Positions 6,927 to 15,228 of a stretch of DNA of 22,714 bases are shown one piece after another. The notes under the pieces are model-generated. The model did not search any database. It had not been told where the DNA came from and saw nothing but the letters and a program-made list of their open reading frames with translations. Within the stretch, counting starts at the first letter, position 1; each line of letters starts with the position of its first letter. The DNA is from Firmicutes bacterium CAG:238 (lineage in GTDB: Bacteria > Bacillota > Clostridia > Peptostreptococcales > Anaerovoracaceae), in NCBI GenBank assembly GCA_000435615.1, contig FR882030.1, positions 11,098 to 33,811 on the forward strand. The letters are read 5' to 3'. A program made the translations under genes and the position numbers.

Positions 6927-7676
6927 ATGGACAAAATGACAATACACAATGTGAATCTGTTCTACGGCGATTTCCACGCGCTCAAGAATGTGGACTTAGA
7001 CATTCCCGAAAAGGAAATTACAGCTTTTATCGGACCTTCGGGCTGCGGCAAGTCGACACTTTTGAAATCGCTGAACCGGATGAACGACCTCGTGGAAGGC
7101 TGCAAAATCACGGGAGACATCCGTCTGGACGGAGAAGATATTTACGGAGATATGGATGTGAATCTGCTCAGAAAGCGGGTCGGAATGGTTTTTCAGAAAC
7201 CGAATCCTTTTCCGATGAGCATTTATGATAACATCGCTTACGGACCACGCACCCACGGCGTTCACAACAAAGTCGCGCTGGACGAAATCGTAGAAAAATC
7301 GCTGCGCGGTGCGGCAATCTGGGAGGAAGTCAAAGACAGGCTGAGAACAAGTGCTTTGGGGCTTTCGGGAGGCCAGCAGCAGAGGCTCTGTATAGCGAGA
7401 GCGCTGGCGGTGGAACCGGAGGTTCTGCTGATGGATGAGCCAACCTCTGCTCTGGACCCGATTTCAACCTCGAAAATTGAGGATTTGGCGGAAGAACTGA
7501 AGGAAAACTATACGATTGTCATGGTAACGCACAATATGCAGCAGGCAAGCCGAATTTCGGATAAAACGGCATTTTTCCTGCTCGGAGAGGTTGTGGAGTT
7601 TAACGATACGGAGAAGCTGTTCACTTTGCCGAAGGACAAACGAACAGAAGATTACATCACAGGGAGGTTTGGTTGA
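6927..7676 (+). CDS. pstB: Phosphate ABC transporter ATP-binding protein PstB
   Basis: Cytosolic ATPase that powers PstC/PstA, 249 aa, normal length for PstB. Walker A GPSGCGKST at 36-44, Q-loop FQKPNPFPMS at 89-98 (the KPNPFPMS form is diagnostic of PstB), signature LSGGQ at 146-150, Walker B LLMDEPTSALD at 167-177, and switch His202. Start ATG has GAAAGGAAAAG upstream. The stop is 1 bp before the phoU ATG, so the two are probably co-translated. Confidence 0.97.
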   Translation: MDKMTIHNVNLFYGDFHALKNVDLDIPEKEITAFIGPSGCGKSTLLKSLNRMNDLVEGCKITGDIRLDGEDIYGDMDVNLLRKRVGMVFQKPNPFPMSIYDNIAYGPRTHGVHNKVALDEIVEKSLRGAAIWEEVKDRLRTSALGLSGGQQQRLCIARALAVEPEVLLMDEPTSALDPISTSKIEDLAEELKENYTIVMVTHNMQQASRISDKTAFFLLGEVVEFNDTEKLFTLPKDKRTEDYITGRFG

Positions 7677-7677
7677 T

Positions 7678-8337
7678 ATGAGAAACAGATTTGACCGGCA
7701 GCTCGAGAAGCTGAATACAGAACTGATTAACATGGGTGCGCTTTGCGAGGACGCAATGACCTGCGCGGTTCATGCAATCTTCGATAAGGACGAGGCTCTC
7801 ATCGAAAAGACAGAGGAAAGAGAAAGACAGATTGACCAGATGGAAAGAGACGTCGAAAACCTATGCATGCGGCTTCTGCTCCAGCAGCAGCCGGTGGCAA
7901 GGGATCTTCGCATCATTTCATCAGCACTGAAAATGATTTCGGATATGGAGCGCATCGGTGATCAGGCGGCGGATATCGCCGAGATTGTAAAATATATGGC
8001 GGACAGGGAGATTCCGAACGCGCAGCATTTGAAAAATATGTCAGAATTTGCGATGGGGATGCTAAGTTCAAGCATTAACGCCTTCGTTGAGCAGAACGCA
8101 GATAAGGCTCGAAAAGTCATTTTGGACGACGATGTGGTGGACAGCTATTTTGAGCGGGTAAAGGCAGATTTAATCGAAAGTCTTTCGCAGGGCGAAGCAG
8201 ATAAGGAAGCTGGACAGTTTTTGCTTGACATTCTGATGATTGCGAAATATATTGAAAGAGTGGGAGACCACGCGACGAATATTGCAGAGTGGGTTGTGTA
8301 CGGATTGACGGGGGCGCACCCAGAGGAGACGAATTAA
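7678..8337 (+). CDS. phoU: Phosphate signalling protein PhoU
   Basis: Cytosolic, all-helical adaptor, 219 aa, thought to connect Pst transporter state to the PhoR kinase and keep the Pho response off when phosphate is ample. Two PhoU repeats are evident, each with the metal-binding signature: ERIGDQAADIAEI at 91-103 and ERVGDHATNIAEW at 193-205. The start is ATG 7678 with GGGAGG at 7662-7667; the frame is open further upstream, but only as overlap with pstB. The stop is directly followed by the phoB start (TAAATG). Confidence 0.96.
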   Translation: MRNRFDRQLEKLNTELINMGALCEDAMTCAVHAIFDKDEALIEKTEERERQIDQMERDVENLCMRLLLQQQPVARDLRIISSALKMISDMERIGDQAADIAEIVKYMADREIPNAQHLKNMSEFAMGMLSSSINAFVEQNADKARKVILDDDVVDSYFERVKADLIESLSQGEADKEAGQFLLDILMIAKYIERVGDHATNIAEWVVYGLTGAHPEETN

Positions 8338-9021
8338 ATGATCTATTTATTGGAAGATGATGACAATATCAGAAATTTTGTGACATATGCGCTGAATAAC
8401 TCCGGGCTTTTAGCGGAGGGATTTGATGTGCCGAGTGCGTTTTGGAAAGCGGTGGAGAAGGAAAAGCCGAGCATGGCGATTCTGGACATCATGCTGCCGG
8501 AAGAAGACGGGCTGAGCGTTATGAGAAAGCTCAGAAACCGACCGGATACAAAGGACATGCCGATTATGATGCTGACGGCCAAGAGCACGGAATACGACAA
8601 GGTTCTGGGGCTTGACGGCGGCGCGGATGATTATGTAACCAAGCCGTTTGGGACGATGGAGCTGATTGCCAGAGTCAAGGCGCTTCTGCGCCGGGCGGAT
8701 GTGACGGCAGCAGCGGATACGGAGGACTATCATAACGGGGCATTGTATTTGAATCCCGCCAAACACATTATTCAGGTAAACGGAAAAGATGTGGTTTTGA
8801 CATTGAAGGAGTTTCAGCTTTTATGCTATTTAGTAAAGAACAAAGGAAATGTTATGACGCGTGATCGGATTTTGCAGGAAATCTGGGGATATGAATTCGA
8901 CGGCGAAAACCGCACGGTCGATGTACATATCCGGACGCTTCGCACGAAGCTCGGCGAGGCGGGAAGCCTGGTGGAAACGGTACGCGGCATCGGTTACAGA
9001 ATTGGAGGCAGAAGCGTATGA
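8338..9021 (+). CDS. phoB: OmpR/PhoB-family response regulator
   Basis: DNA-binding response regulator, 227 aa. The receiver domain (1-115) has the acidic pocket EDDD at 6-9, phosphoacceptor Asp50, Thr80 and Lys102. The winged-helix effector domain covers ~130-225, with the TVDVHIRTLRTKLG recognition region and the terminal ETVRGIGYRI. Its place between phoU and a PhoR-like kinase identifies it as the phosphate-starvation regulator (PhoB, called PhoP in Bacillus). It presumably activates pstS. A GGAG-containing ribosome site lies in the end of phoU; its TGA overlaps the kinase ATG by 4 bp. Confidence 0.93.
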   Translation: MIYLLEDDDNIRNFVTYALNNSGLLAEGFDVPSAFWKAVEKEKPSMAILDIMLPEEDGLSVMRKLRNRPDTKDMPIMMLTAKSTEYDKVLGLDGGADDYVTKPFGTMELIARVKALLRRADVTAAADTEDYHNGALYLNPAKHIIQVNGKDVVLTLKEFQLLCYLVKNKGNVMTRDRILQEIWGYEFDGENRTVDVHIRTLRTKLGEAGSLVETVRGIGYRIGGRSV

Positions 9022-10697
9022 CAAGGAAAATATTTATCGGCGTAGTCAGCGTTTCCCTGATTATCATGCTCATTTGCGCAGGCCTTGTGACGGGCATTTT
9101 GTACGATTATATGGGCGAACAGCTCGACGGTCAGCTTGCCGGAGAAGCCGTTCTTGTGGAAGAGGGCTGGCTGACGGGCGGCGAGGACTACCTGACGGGA
9201 CTCGAGGCAAGAACGGATATTGCAAGCAGAATTACGCTGCTTTCACCTACAGGAGATGTGCTGTATGACAGCGCTGCAGATACACATAAAATGGAAAACC
9301 ATATGCAGAGGGAAGAAGTCAAAGAAGCTCTGACCGAAGGTGAAGGCTATGCGACGCGTGTATCCTACACGCTGGCGCAGGATATGCGTTATTACGCGAA
9401 AAAGACAGCGGACGGAGAGATTATCCGTATGTCCATGAGCCACAATTCCCGTATGCGGCTTTTGCTGGATACAGCGGGAATGATGCTTCTGACGATAGCA
9501 ATCCTCTTTCTTTTAGGCGCGGCGATTTCTTATCGCGTGGCGAAGGCAATCATTCGTCCGATTAACGAAATCGATCTTGATCATCCGGACATCCGCGAAA
9601 GCTATGATGAACTCGGACCGCTTTTGCACCGCATCTCTCAGCAAAACGACAGCATTCGCCGGCAGATGGAAAAGCTTCGCAAAAGAAGGGAAGAGTTCAA
9701 TATTATTACCGAGAACATGAGCGAGGGACTGATTATCCTTGATAAAGATGCGGAAATTCTCAGCTACAACTCCGGTGCTTTGAAAATGCTTGGTGTGGAT
9801 GCTTCCACAGCGGAGAAAGTCGAGGGTTCGGTTCTGAAGCTGAACCGCAGCGAGCCGTTCCGCAGCGTTGTGCAGGAGGCACTTTTGGGTGAACACGCGC
9901 AAGTCTATATTGAGGGCGATGAATTTACCTGTGAGGTAATCGCAAGTCCTGTAAAGGAAGGGCGTGAAACGACCGGCGCTATCCTTATTCTCATGGATGT
10001 GACCGAAAGAGAGCGCGGAGAGCGTATGCGCAGGGAGTTCACTTCCAATGTATCGCACGAACTCAAGACGCCGCTGACTTCGATTTACGGCGTTTCGGAT
10101 ATGCTGGCTTCCGGCATGGTAAAACCGGAGGATGTCAAAGGCTTTGCGGGTACCATCAAGGAAGAATCCGCGCGTCTGATTTCCTTAATCGACGATATTA
10201 TGCGTCTTTCGCAGCTTGACGAAAATACGGTAATACAGGAGAAAGGCGTAATCGACCTTTGGGAAATCACGCAGGAAGCCGTTATGCGTCTTTCGCGCAA
10301 AGCACAGGAAAACGAGGTCGAGCTGAAATGCGTCGGCACGAGCGCGGTTATGAAGGGTGTTGACTACATCGCGGACGAAATTGTATATAATCTCTGCGAA
10401 AACGCGATAAAATATAATAAAAAGGGTGGCAGTATGACTGTCACAGTTCGCAGCGAAGCCGACAGATGTGTTTTGACGGTCAAAGACAACGGAATCGGAA
10501 TTCCGAAGGGAGAGCAGGAACGCATCTTCGAGCGCTTCTACCGTGTAGATAAGAGCCACTCGAAGAAAATCGGCGGCACAGGACTGGGGCTGTCGATTGT
10601 AAAACACGGCGTTAGCTATTTGGGCGGCACAATCAATGTGGAAAGTGAAGAGGGCATTGGAACGACCATCACGGTTGTGTTCCCGAAAAACATATAA
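9018..10697 (+). CDS. phoR: PhoR-like sensor histidine kinase
   Basis: Membrane histidine kinase, 559 aa, partner of the adjacent response regulator. TM1 is at ~5-28, an extracytoplasmic region at 30-150, TM2 at 150-172, then a short HAMP-like linker. A PAS domain is at ~225-330 (ENMSEGLIILDKDAEILSYN). The dimerisation and phosphoacceptor box is SNVSHELKTPLTS with His347. The ATPase domain carries N-box ENAIKYN (461-467), DNGIGIP (490-496) and GGTGLGLSIVKH (519-530). The Gram-positive PhoR layout, sensor plus PAS, fits. Translation is coupled to phoB. It is the last gene of the operon, ending before a bidirectional terminator. Confidence 0.93.
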   Translation: MTRKIFIGVVSVSLIIMLICAGLVTGILYDYMGEQLDGQLAGEAVLVEEGWLTGGEDYLTGLEARTDIASRITLLSPTGDVLYDSAADTHKMENHMQREEVKEALTEGEGYATRVSYTLAQDMRYYAKKTADGEIIRMSMSHNSRMRLLLDTAGMMLLTIAILFLLGAAISYRVAKAIIRPINEIDLDHPDIRESYDELGPLLHRISQQNDSIRRQMEKLRKRREEFNIITENMSEGLIILDKDAEILSYNSGALKMLGVDASTAEKVEGSVLKLNRSEPFRSVVQEALLGEHAQVYIEGDEFTCEVIASPVKEGRETTGAILILMDVTERERGERMRREFTSNVSHELKTPLTSIYGVSDMLASGMVKPEDVKGFAGTIKEESARLISLIDDIMRLSQLDENTVIQEKGVIDLWEITQEAVMRLSRKAQENEVELKCVGTSAVMKGVDYIADEIVYNLCENAIKYNKKGGSMTVTVRSEADRCVLTVKDNGIGIPKGEQERIFERFYRVDKSHSKKIGGTGLGLSIVKHGVSYLGGTINVESEEGIGTTITVVFPKNI

Positions 10698-10701
10698 AAG
10701 C

Positions 10702-10742
10702 AAAAGGAACCTGACGGAATTGCAGTGCCGGGTTCCTTTTTT
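10702..10742. terminator. Bidirectional terminator between phoR and the sigma-54 regulator
   Basis: Perfect 10-bp stem: AAAAGGAACC (10702-10711) pairs with GGTTCCTTTT (10731-10740), followed by two more T on the plus strand. The A run on the 5' side gives a T run for the opposite strand. An inner CGG/CCG pair lies in the loop. It separates two convergent transcripts. Confidence 0.85.
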
Positions 10743-10744
10743 CA

Positions 10745-12121
10745 CTACAGCATATTATATTTCTTCAGTTTCCCGTACAGCGTCTGGCGGGAAATTTTTA
10801 ATTCCGCGGCGGTTTTGGAAATATTATAGCGGTTACGGACAACTGCGCCCCTTAAAATTTCCTCTTCTAAGATGGAAAGCTGCGCATCCAGTGAAGTTCC
10901 CGGCTTGATTAAAGCCTCTACCGCAAGCTGTGTGCTGGTAAAAATCTGCTCCTTCAATACGACGCTTTCCAAAGTTCTCTGATTAAACATATACTCCGGC
11001 AGATCGTGAATCGTAATCATGCCGTCCGGCTTTATCGTGCAGCTGTGTTCCAGCACATTCTTCAGTTCACGGACATTCCCGTCCCACGGATAAGCCCGGA
11101 AAAATGCCAAAACTTCGCTGTCAAGACCAATGATGCTGTGATTCAGACGCTGATTAAAAATATTGATATAGTGGTCACATAAAAGTGGGATGTCGTCGGT
11201 ACGCTCGCGCAGGGACGGAATCGCGTAGTTAGTGACATTCAGACGATAGAACAGGTCTTTACGGAAACGGTTTTCCTTCACCATCTTTGCCAGATTTTCG
11301 TTTGTCGAAGCGATGATGCGGACATCAACTTCTCGCTCCTCATTTTCACCGATTCTTCGGATACTGTTGTTTTCCAGTGCGCGCAGGAGTTTGCCCTGTA
11401 AATCCAACGAAAGCGAATTGACCTCATCCAGATAAAGTGTGCCGCCGTCCGAAACCTCGAAAAGACCGGCTTTGTCAATCGCGCCGGTAAAGCTGCCTTT
11501 GCTGGAACCGAACAAAATACTTTCCATCAGATTGTCGGGGATTGCCGCGCAGTTTTGAATTAAAAACGGCAGGCCGCGCCGGGGGCTGTTGGCGTGAATC
11601 GTGTGCGCAATCAGCTCTTTGCCGGTACCGGTTTCACCGTAAATCAGTACGCTGGCATCGGTGGCGGCGATTCGCTTCAGCGTTTCAAAACTTTCTTTGA
11701 ACTTCCTGTTTTGCGTGATAATATCTTCAAAATTGTATTTTGAAAGCAGACGCATTTTCTTTTGACGGTGTGAGTTGTCCGTCAGCTCTACTGAAAGCGT
11801 CATGCAGCCCAAAACACCTGTCTCGTTAATCAGCGGATAGGAGGAATTGAGCGACTTTTTCGGTACTCCGTTTACCTCAAAAAGCTGAAGCTCGTTTAGA
11901 ATCGGCTTTTTCTGGTCGATTGCGCGGAAGGTCGTGAAATCCTCGCGCTTAAAGAACGGATACAGTTCGTAAATCGACCGGCCTACAGCTTCTTCATCAC
12001 GAATCATATTGATTTGGTCGTTATAGTCCTGGTAATACAGAACCTTTCCGCGGACATCGCAGATCAGAACGGAGTCGGACTGGTTAAATAATTCTGCAAA
12101 AACTTTATCGGTCTGAGCCAT
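10745..12121 (-). CDS. Sigma-54-dependent enhancer-binding regulator, RocR-like
   Basis: Transcription activator working with RNA polymerase sigma-54, 458 aa. PAS-like sensor region at ~5-115. The AAA+ domain has Walker A GETGTGKE (162-169), the sigma-54 contact loop as GSFTGA (209-214, usual form GAFTGA), Walker B GGTLYLDE (226-233) and arginine-finger region FRKDLFYRLN (286-295). A Fis-type HTH is at ~433-452 (ISKTAAELKISRQTLYGKL). I start it at 12121, the ATG preceded by GAGGGTG at 12128-12122; 15 further codons upstream begin at TTG without a ribosome site. It is divergent from an operon with a perfect -24/-12 promoter, which it presumably activates. The PAS domain suggests a small-molecule ligand, as for RocR and ornithine. 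Confidence 0.92.
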   Translation of the reverse strand: MAQTDKVFAELFNQSDSVLICDVRGKVLYYQDYNDQINMIRDEEAVGRSIYELYPFFKREDFTTFRAIDQKKPILNELQLFEVNGVPKKSLNSSYPLINETGVLGCMTLSVELTDNSHRQKKMRLLSKYNFEDIITQNRKFKESFETLKRIAATDASVLIYGETGTGKELIAHTIHANSPRRGLPFLIQNCAAIPDNLMESILFGSSKGSFTGAIDKAGLFEVSDGGTLYLDEVNSLSLDLQGKLLRALENNSIRRIGENEEREVDVRIIASTNENLAKMVKENRFRKDLFYRLNVTNYAIPSLRERTDDIPLLCDHYINIFNQRLNHSIIGLDSEVLAFFRAYPWDGNVRELKNVLEHSCTIKPDGMITIHDLPEYMFNQRTLESVVLKEQIFTSTQLAVEALIKPGTSLDAQLSILEEEILRGAVVRNRYNISKTAAELKISRQTLYGKLKKYNML

Positions 12122-12207
12122 CTTATCACCCTCACTTTCGGTATATCCATTCATCTGTTTTTTCAAAAAACATTTACAAAAATCTTAACACTTAATTTGC
12201 AAAAAAT

Positions 12208-12266
12208 CAATACAAATTGTTAAAAAATAATACAAACAGTCTAAAAAACATACAATAGATTGTATG
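12208..12266. promoter_or_regulatory. Candidate upstream activator sites: three ATACAA repeats every 20 bp
   Basis: ATACAA occurs at 12210, 12230 and 12250, exactly 20 bp apart. The first two copies share AATACAAA plus a downstream A-tract. The third is half of a perfect palindrome, CATACAAT-AG-ATTGTATG (12249-12266). The sites lie about 100-155 bp before the -24 element, the usual distance for enhancer-binding-protein sites, and within 150 bp of the regulator's own start. Confidence 0.6.
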
Positions 12267-12283
12267 TGTAAAAATGCATAATT

Positions 12284-12339
12284 ACCCGAAAAAGACATCC
12301 ACGCAAAAAAAGGAAGCAGTCATTTCAAGGCTTTCGGGT
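12284..12339. repeat. 8-bp inverted repeat ACCCGAAA / TTTCGGGT between enhancer and -24
   Basis: ACCCGAAA at 12284-12291 and its exact inverse TTTCGGGT at 12332-12339, 40 bp apart, in the region that must loop between the activator sites and the sigma-54 promoter. It could be a second operator or chance; no T run follows, so it is not a terminator. Confidence 0.4.
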
Positions 12340-12364
12340 TTTGAAGGGAAAAACAGGAATTTAC

Positions 12365-12381
12365 TTGGCACGATACTTGCT
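12365..12381 (+). promoter_or_regulatory. Sigma-54 (-24/-12) promoter of the ureohydrolase-TRAP operon
   Basis: TTGGCACG (12365-12372), four bases, then TTGCT (12377-12381): an exact match to the RpoN consensus TTGGCACG-N4-TTGCW, with invariant GG at 12367-12368 and GC at 12379-12380. Expected transcript start is about 12392, giving a ~43-base leader that includes the GGGAGGG ribosome site. Confidence 0.92.
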
Positions 12382-12434
12382 CTATCTACAAGCAAAAGAT
12401 GCATCAAAATTTATTTCCGGGAGGGACAAAAATC

Positions 12435-13331
12435 ATGGAAAAATTAAAATATGGACTTTTAGGGTTAAATTATGACACAGAGGCCGGAAGAGGATGGCCC
12501 GGCGCAAGATACGCTCCCGACAGCATAAGAAGAGCGATGTCGGGAATTATGAACCGAATGGAGGACGGATTTCTTTTCGATGTAAACAACAACAGACTTG
12601 TTGACTACAATAAAATTGACTTTAAGGATTTCGGAAATTGTGATAATATTGTTCATTATGAGCACTATCAAGGTCTGAAGGATATGGCGGAAGAAATCAA
12701 GAAGGTCATGGCGGAAGGCTACAAGCCGATTTTGCTGGGAGGTGATCATTCCGTAACAAACGCAGGCTTTATGGCACTGCATGATGTGGCAGACGGAAGA
12801 ATCGGAATCATCGACTTCGACGCGCACCTGGACATCAAGGTGGATTCCCCGGTACAGGGAAGATTCTCCGGCTCCAGCGAAATCAGAAGAGCGACCGAAA
12901 TGGAAAAATATGATGCGCACAACATCGTGGAAATCGGTCCGAGAGGCTACAATTATCCGGAACACTACCACTTCATCAAGGACAGCGGTCTTACCATTTT
13001 CACAGCGAGAGATGTATACAAGCTCGGAGCAGAAGAAATCGCAAAACGTACGATTGAGACAGTAAGAAAGAATACAGACTATGTTTATATGACAGTTGAC
13101 ATTGACGCTTTGGATATGGCATATGCGCTCGGATCCGGAGGACAGGAACCGGCAGGATTGAACCACTTCCAGCTGTCAGACTTAATTAAGGCATTCGCGC
13201 CTTATGTCGATGTGGTTGACTTCGTCGAAGTAAATCCGATGACAGATCACAGAGAGCTGACCAGCCATGTATGCGCAAACCTCGTTTTGGACTACATTGC
13301 AGCAGCTTATTATGAAAAGTTTGAAAAATAA
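12435..13331 (+). CDS. Ureohydrolase-family enzyme (arginase/agmatinase/formiminoglutamase fold)
   Basis: Dimanganese hydrolase, 298 aa, that cleaves a guanidino or formimino C-N bond to release urea or formamide. Metal ligands are all visible: His105 (GGDHS), Asp129, His131 and Asp133 (DAHLD), Asp222 and Asp224 (DID); Glu265 (VEVNP) is the conserved glutamate. The loop that in arginase and agmatinase carries a catalytic His-Gly reads FSGSSEIR (144-151), with Ser145, which recalls the SGT loop of formiminoglutamases; no histidine-utilisation genes are nearby. Start is ATG 12435 with GGGAGGG at 12420-12426. First gene of a sigma-54 operon with a TRAP transporter, suggesting that it acts on an imported organic acid. 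Family certain, substrate unknown. Confidence 0.85.
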   Translation: MEKLKYGLLGLNYDTEAGRGWPGARYAPDSIRRAMSGIMNRMEDGFLFDVNNNRLVDYNKIDFKDFGNCDNIVHYEHYQGLKDMAEEIKKVMAEGYKPILLGGDHSVTNAGFMALHDVADGRIGIIDFDAHLDIKVDSPVQGRFSGSSEIRRATEMEKYDAHNIVEIGPRGYNYPEHYHFIKDSGLTIFTARDVYKLGAEEIAKRTIETVRKNTDYVYMTVDIDALDMAYALGSGGQEPAGLNHFQLSDLIKAFAPYVDVVDFVEVNPMTDHRELTSHVCANLVLDYIAAAYYEKFEK

Positions 13332-13381
13332 AAAATAAAAGGCTCACATAAGGAGAACATAAAAAGAAAGTAGGTTTACAG

Positions 13382-13924
13382 ATGAAGACTGTATTAAAGA
13401 TTAACAATTTCATAGTTAAGGCAGAGCAGGTCATCATCGCAGCCGGAATATTGATCGTTTCACTTGTTTTGATTGGAAATGTACTCGGAAGACTATTCTT
13501 CAGGAAAGGCATCTATGCAACCGAGGAAATCGGACAATACTGCATTTACGCAATCACCTTCATCGGTCTGAGCTATGCGGTAACGACAGGAAAACATATC
13601 AATATGCTCGGGCTGTTCGATATGGCACCGAAAAAATTCCGGAAAATTGACGCATTTATCATTTCAGGAGTGACGGCAGCTACCATGGGCGTACTTACGG
13701 GAATATCCTTTAAATATGTCTCCACGCTGAAACTCATAGGCAAAGTATCCATCAACCTGCAGGTGCCGACCTATCTGGTGGTTGCGGTAATTTCCTTCGG
13801 ATTCCTGTTTGCAACGCTGCAGTATATTCTGATATTTATTAAAAATCTGCAAAGCGACGAAATTTATTTAGGGCTCGAAAATCCATATGTGCCTGATTTC
13901 AGAAGGGAGGAAAAGAAAAAATGA
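13382..13924 (+). CDS. TRAP transporter small permease (DctQ type)
   Basis: Small membrane subunit of a tripartite ATP-independent periplasmic-type transporter, 180 aa, the normal length for DctQ proteins. Four hydrophobic segments are visible (about 16-38, 50-66, 90-112, 128-150). The DctQ-typical YATEEIGQYCIYAITFIGLS region is at ~45-64, with conserved acidic residues followed by the second helix and GKHI. The ribosome site is moderate (GTAGG about 8 bases upstream). It overlaps the large permease by 4 bp (ATGA). Part of the sigma-54 operon. Confidence 0.92.
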   Translation: MKTVLKINNFIVKAEQVIIAAGILIVSLVLIGNVLGRLFFRKGIYATEEIGQYCIYAITFIGLSYAVTTGKHINMLGLFDMAPKKFRKIDAFIISGVTAATMGVLTGISFKYVSTLKLIGKVSINLQVPTYLVVAVISFGFLFATLQYILIFIKNLQSDEIYLGLENPYVPDFRREEKKK

Positions 13925-15192
13925 TTGTAGTATTGGTTGGAATCATGTTTGCTTGTCTCCTTTTGGGATTTCCGATGTTTATGTGCATGATTCTGAGTTC
14001 GACGGTTGTTATCTTCGCATATCTTGATAGTATGCAGTCGACGACCATCATTCAGCAGCTCATGTCGGGCGTAGATTCCTTCGCTCTTCTGGCAATTCCG
14101 CTTTTCATCTTTGCGGCGGACATCATGAGCGCGGGACATACGGCAAGAAGACTGATTGAATTCGTAAAGGCCTTCATCGGCCATATTTACGGAGGATTAG
14201 GCGTAACGATGGCAGGAACCTGCACACTGTTCGGCGCAATTTCAGGCTCCACGCAGGCAACGGTAGTAGCAATCGGCAAAACCATGCGTCCGATGATGCT
14301 GGAATCCGGCTATAAAGAATCCAATGTTGACGGACTGATTATCTCGGCAGCCAACATTGCGGCTTTAATCCCGCCAAGCGTAACGATGATTATGTACAGC
14401 GTAGTAACGGGTGCTTCCGTCGGTGAAATGTTCATTGCGGGCATCGCTCCGGGCATACTGCTCTTCATAGTATTTTCGATTTATCAATATTTGAGCGCGA
14501 GAAAGAACAAGCTTCCACGCTCCGAAAAGACAACCTGGGCGCAAAAAGGACAGGCGACGCTCCGTGCGCTGCTTCCGCTGGGATTTCCGGTTATCATTGT
14601 AGGAAGCATTTACACAGGAAAGGCAAGTCCGACAGAGGCTGCGGCAATCTCCGTATTATATGCGGCTTTGCTGGAAATGGTTGTTTACCGCACGGTAAAG
14701 ATTAAGGACCTCGGCAAAATTGCTTTGTCCACAGGTGCGGTTACGGCAACGCTGTTCATCCTGCTTGCAAGCGGACAGATTTTCTCACTCGTGCTTACAT
14801 ATGCGAATGTGCCGCAGATGATTGCAACAGGCGTTTTGGGTGCAAACCCATCCATGACGACGATTCTGCTTTGGGTAACGATTTTCTTCTTCATCGCAGG
14901 AATGTTCGTCGACCCGCTGATTGCGGTAGTTGTAGTAACGCCGATTTTCTACGGCCCGGCGATGGCGGCCGGAATCGACCCGATCTGGCTCGGAATCATC
15001 ATTACGATTCAGTGTATACTCGGAGCGATCTCACCGCCGTTTGGATGCAACATCTTTACAGCCTGCGCTGCATTTGATGTTCCATATATGAGGGTAGTAA
15101 AGGGACTGCCGGTATACATGCTCATTATGATAGCATTATCGGTAATACTGATTTTCTTCCCGCAAATTATCACATTCTATCGGTTATTTTAA
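13921..15192 (+). CDS. TRAP transporter large permease (DctM type)
   Basis: Sodium-coupled transport subunit, 423 aa, standard length. About 12 hydrophobic segments. Family blocks include FALLAIPLFIFAADIM (~54-69), FGAISGSTQATVVAIGKTM (~105-123), IPPSVTMIMYSVVTGAS and SPTEAAAISVLYA (~236-248). ISPPFGCNIFTACA near the C-terminal end matches the PPxGxNxF sodium/substrate block of DctM/SiaM. Translation is coupled to the DctQ gene by ATGA overlap. Works with the binding protein encoded 36 bp downstream. Substrates of the family are mostly carboxylates and amino-acid-like acids. Confidence 0.95.
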   Translation: MIVVLVGIMFACLLLGFPMFMCMILSSTVVIFAYLDSMQSTTIIQQLMSGVDSFALLAIPLFIFAADIMSAGHTARRLIEFVKAFIGHIYGGLGVTMAGTCTLFGAISGSTQATVVAIGKTMRPMMLESGYKESNVDGLIISAANIAALIPPSVTMIMYSVVTGASVGEMFIAGIAPGILLFIVFSIYQYLSARKNKLPRSEKTTWAQKGQATLRALLPLGFPVIIVGSIYTGKASPTEAAAISVLYAALLEMVVYRTVKIKDLGKIALSTGAVTATLFILLASGQIFSLVLTYANVPQMIATGVLGANPSMTTILLWVTIFFFIAGMFVDPLIAVVVVTPIFYGPAMAAGIDPIWLGIIITIQCILGAISPPFGCNIFTACAAFDVPYMRVVKGLPVYMLIMIALSVILIFFPQIITFYRLF

Positions 15193-15228
15193 TGCAGAGT
15201 CTATAGGACTAGGAGAAAGGATGAAGAC

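Noticed and set aside
7591..7677. Upstream in-frame start for phoU overlapping pstB
   Set aside because: The added 29 residues are only pstB in another frame; ATG 7678 has a GGGAGG site and the conserved PhoU N-terminus.
12465..13166. 233-codon minus-strand frame across the ureohydrolase gene
   Set aside because: Fully antisense to a gene with all metal-site motifs; no domain signal or ribosome site.
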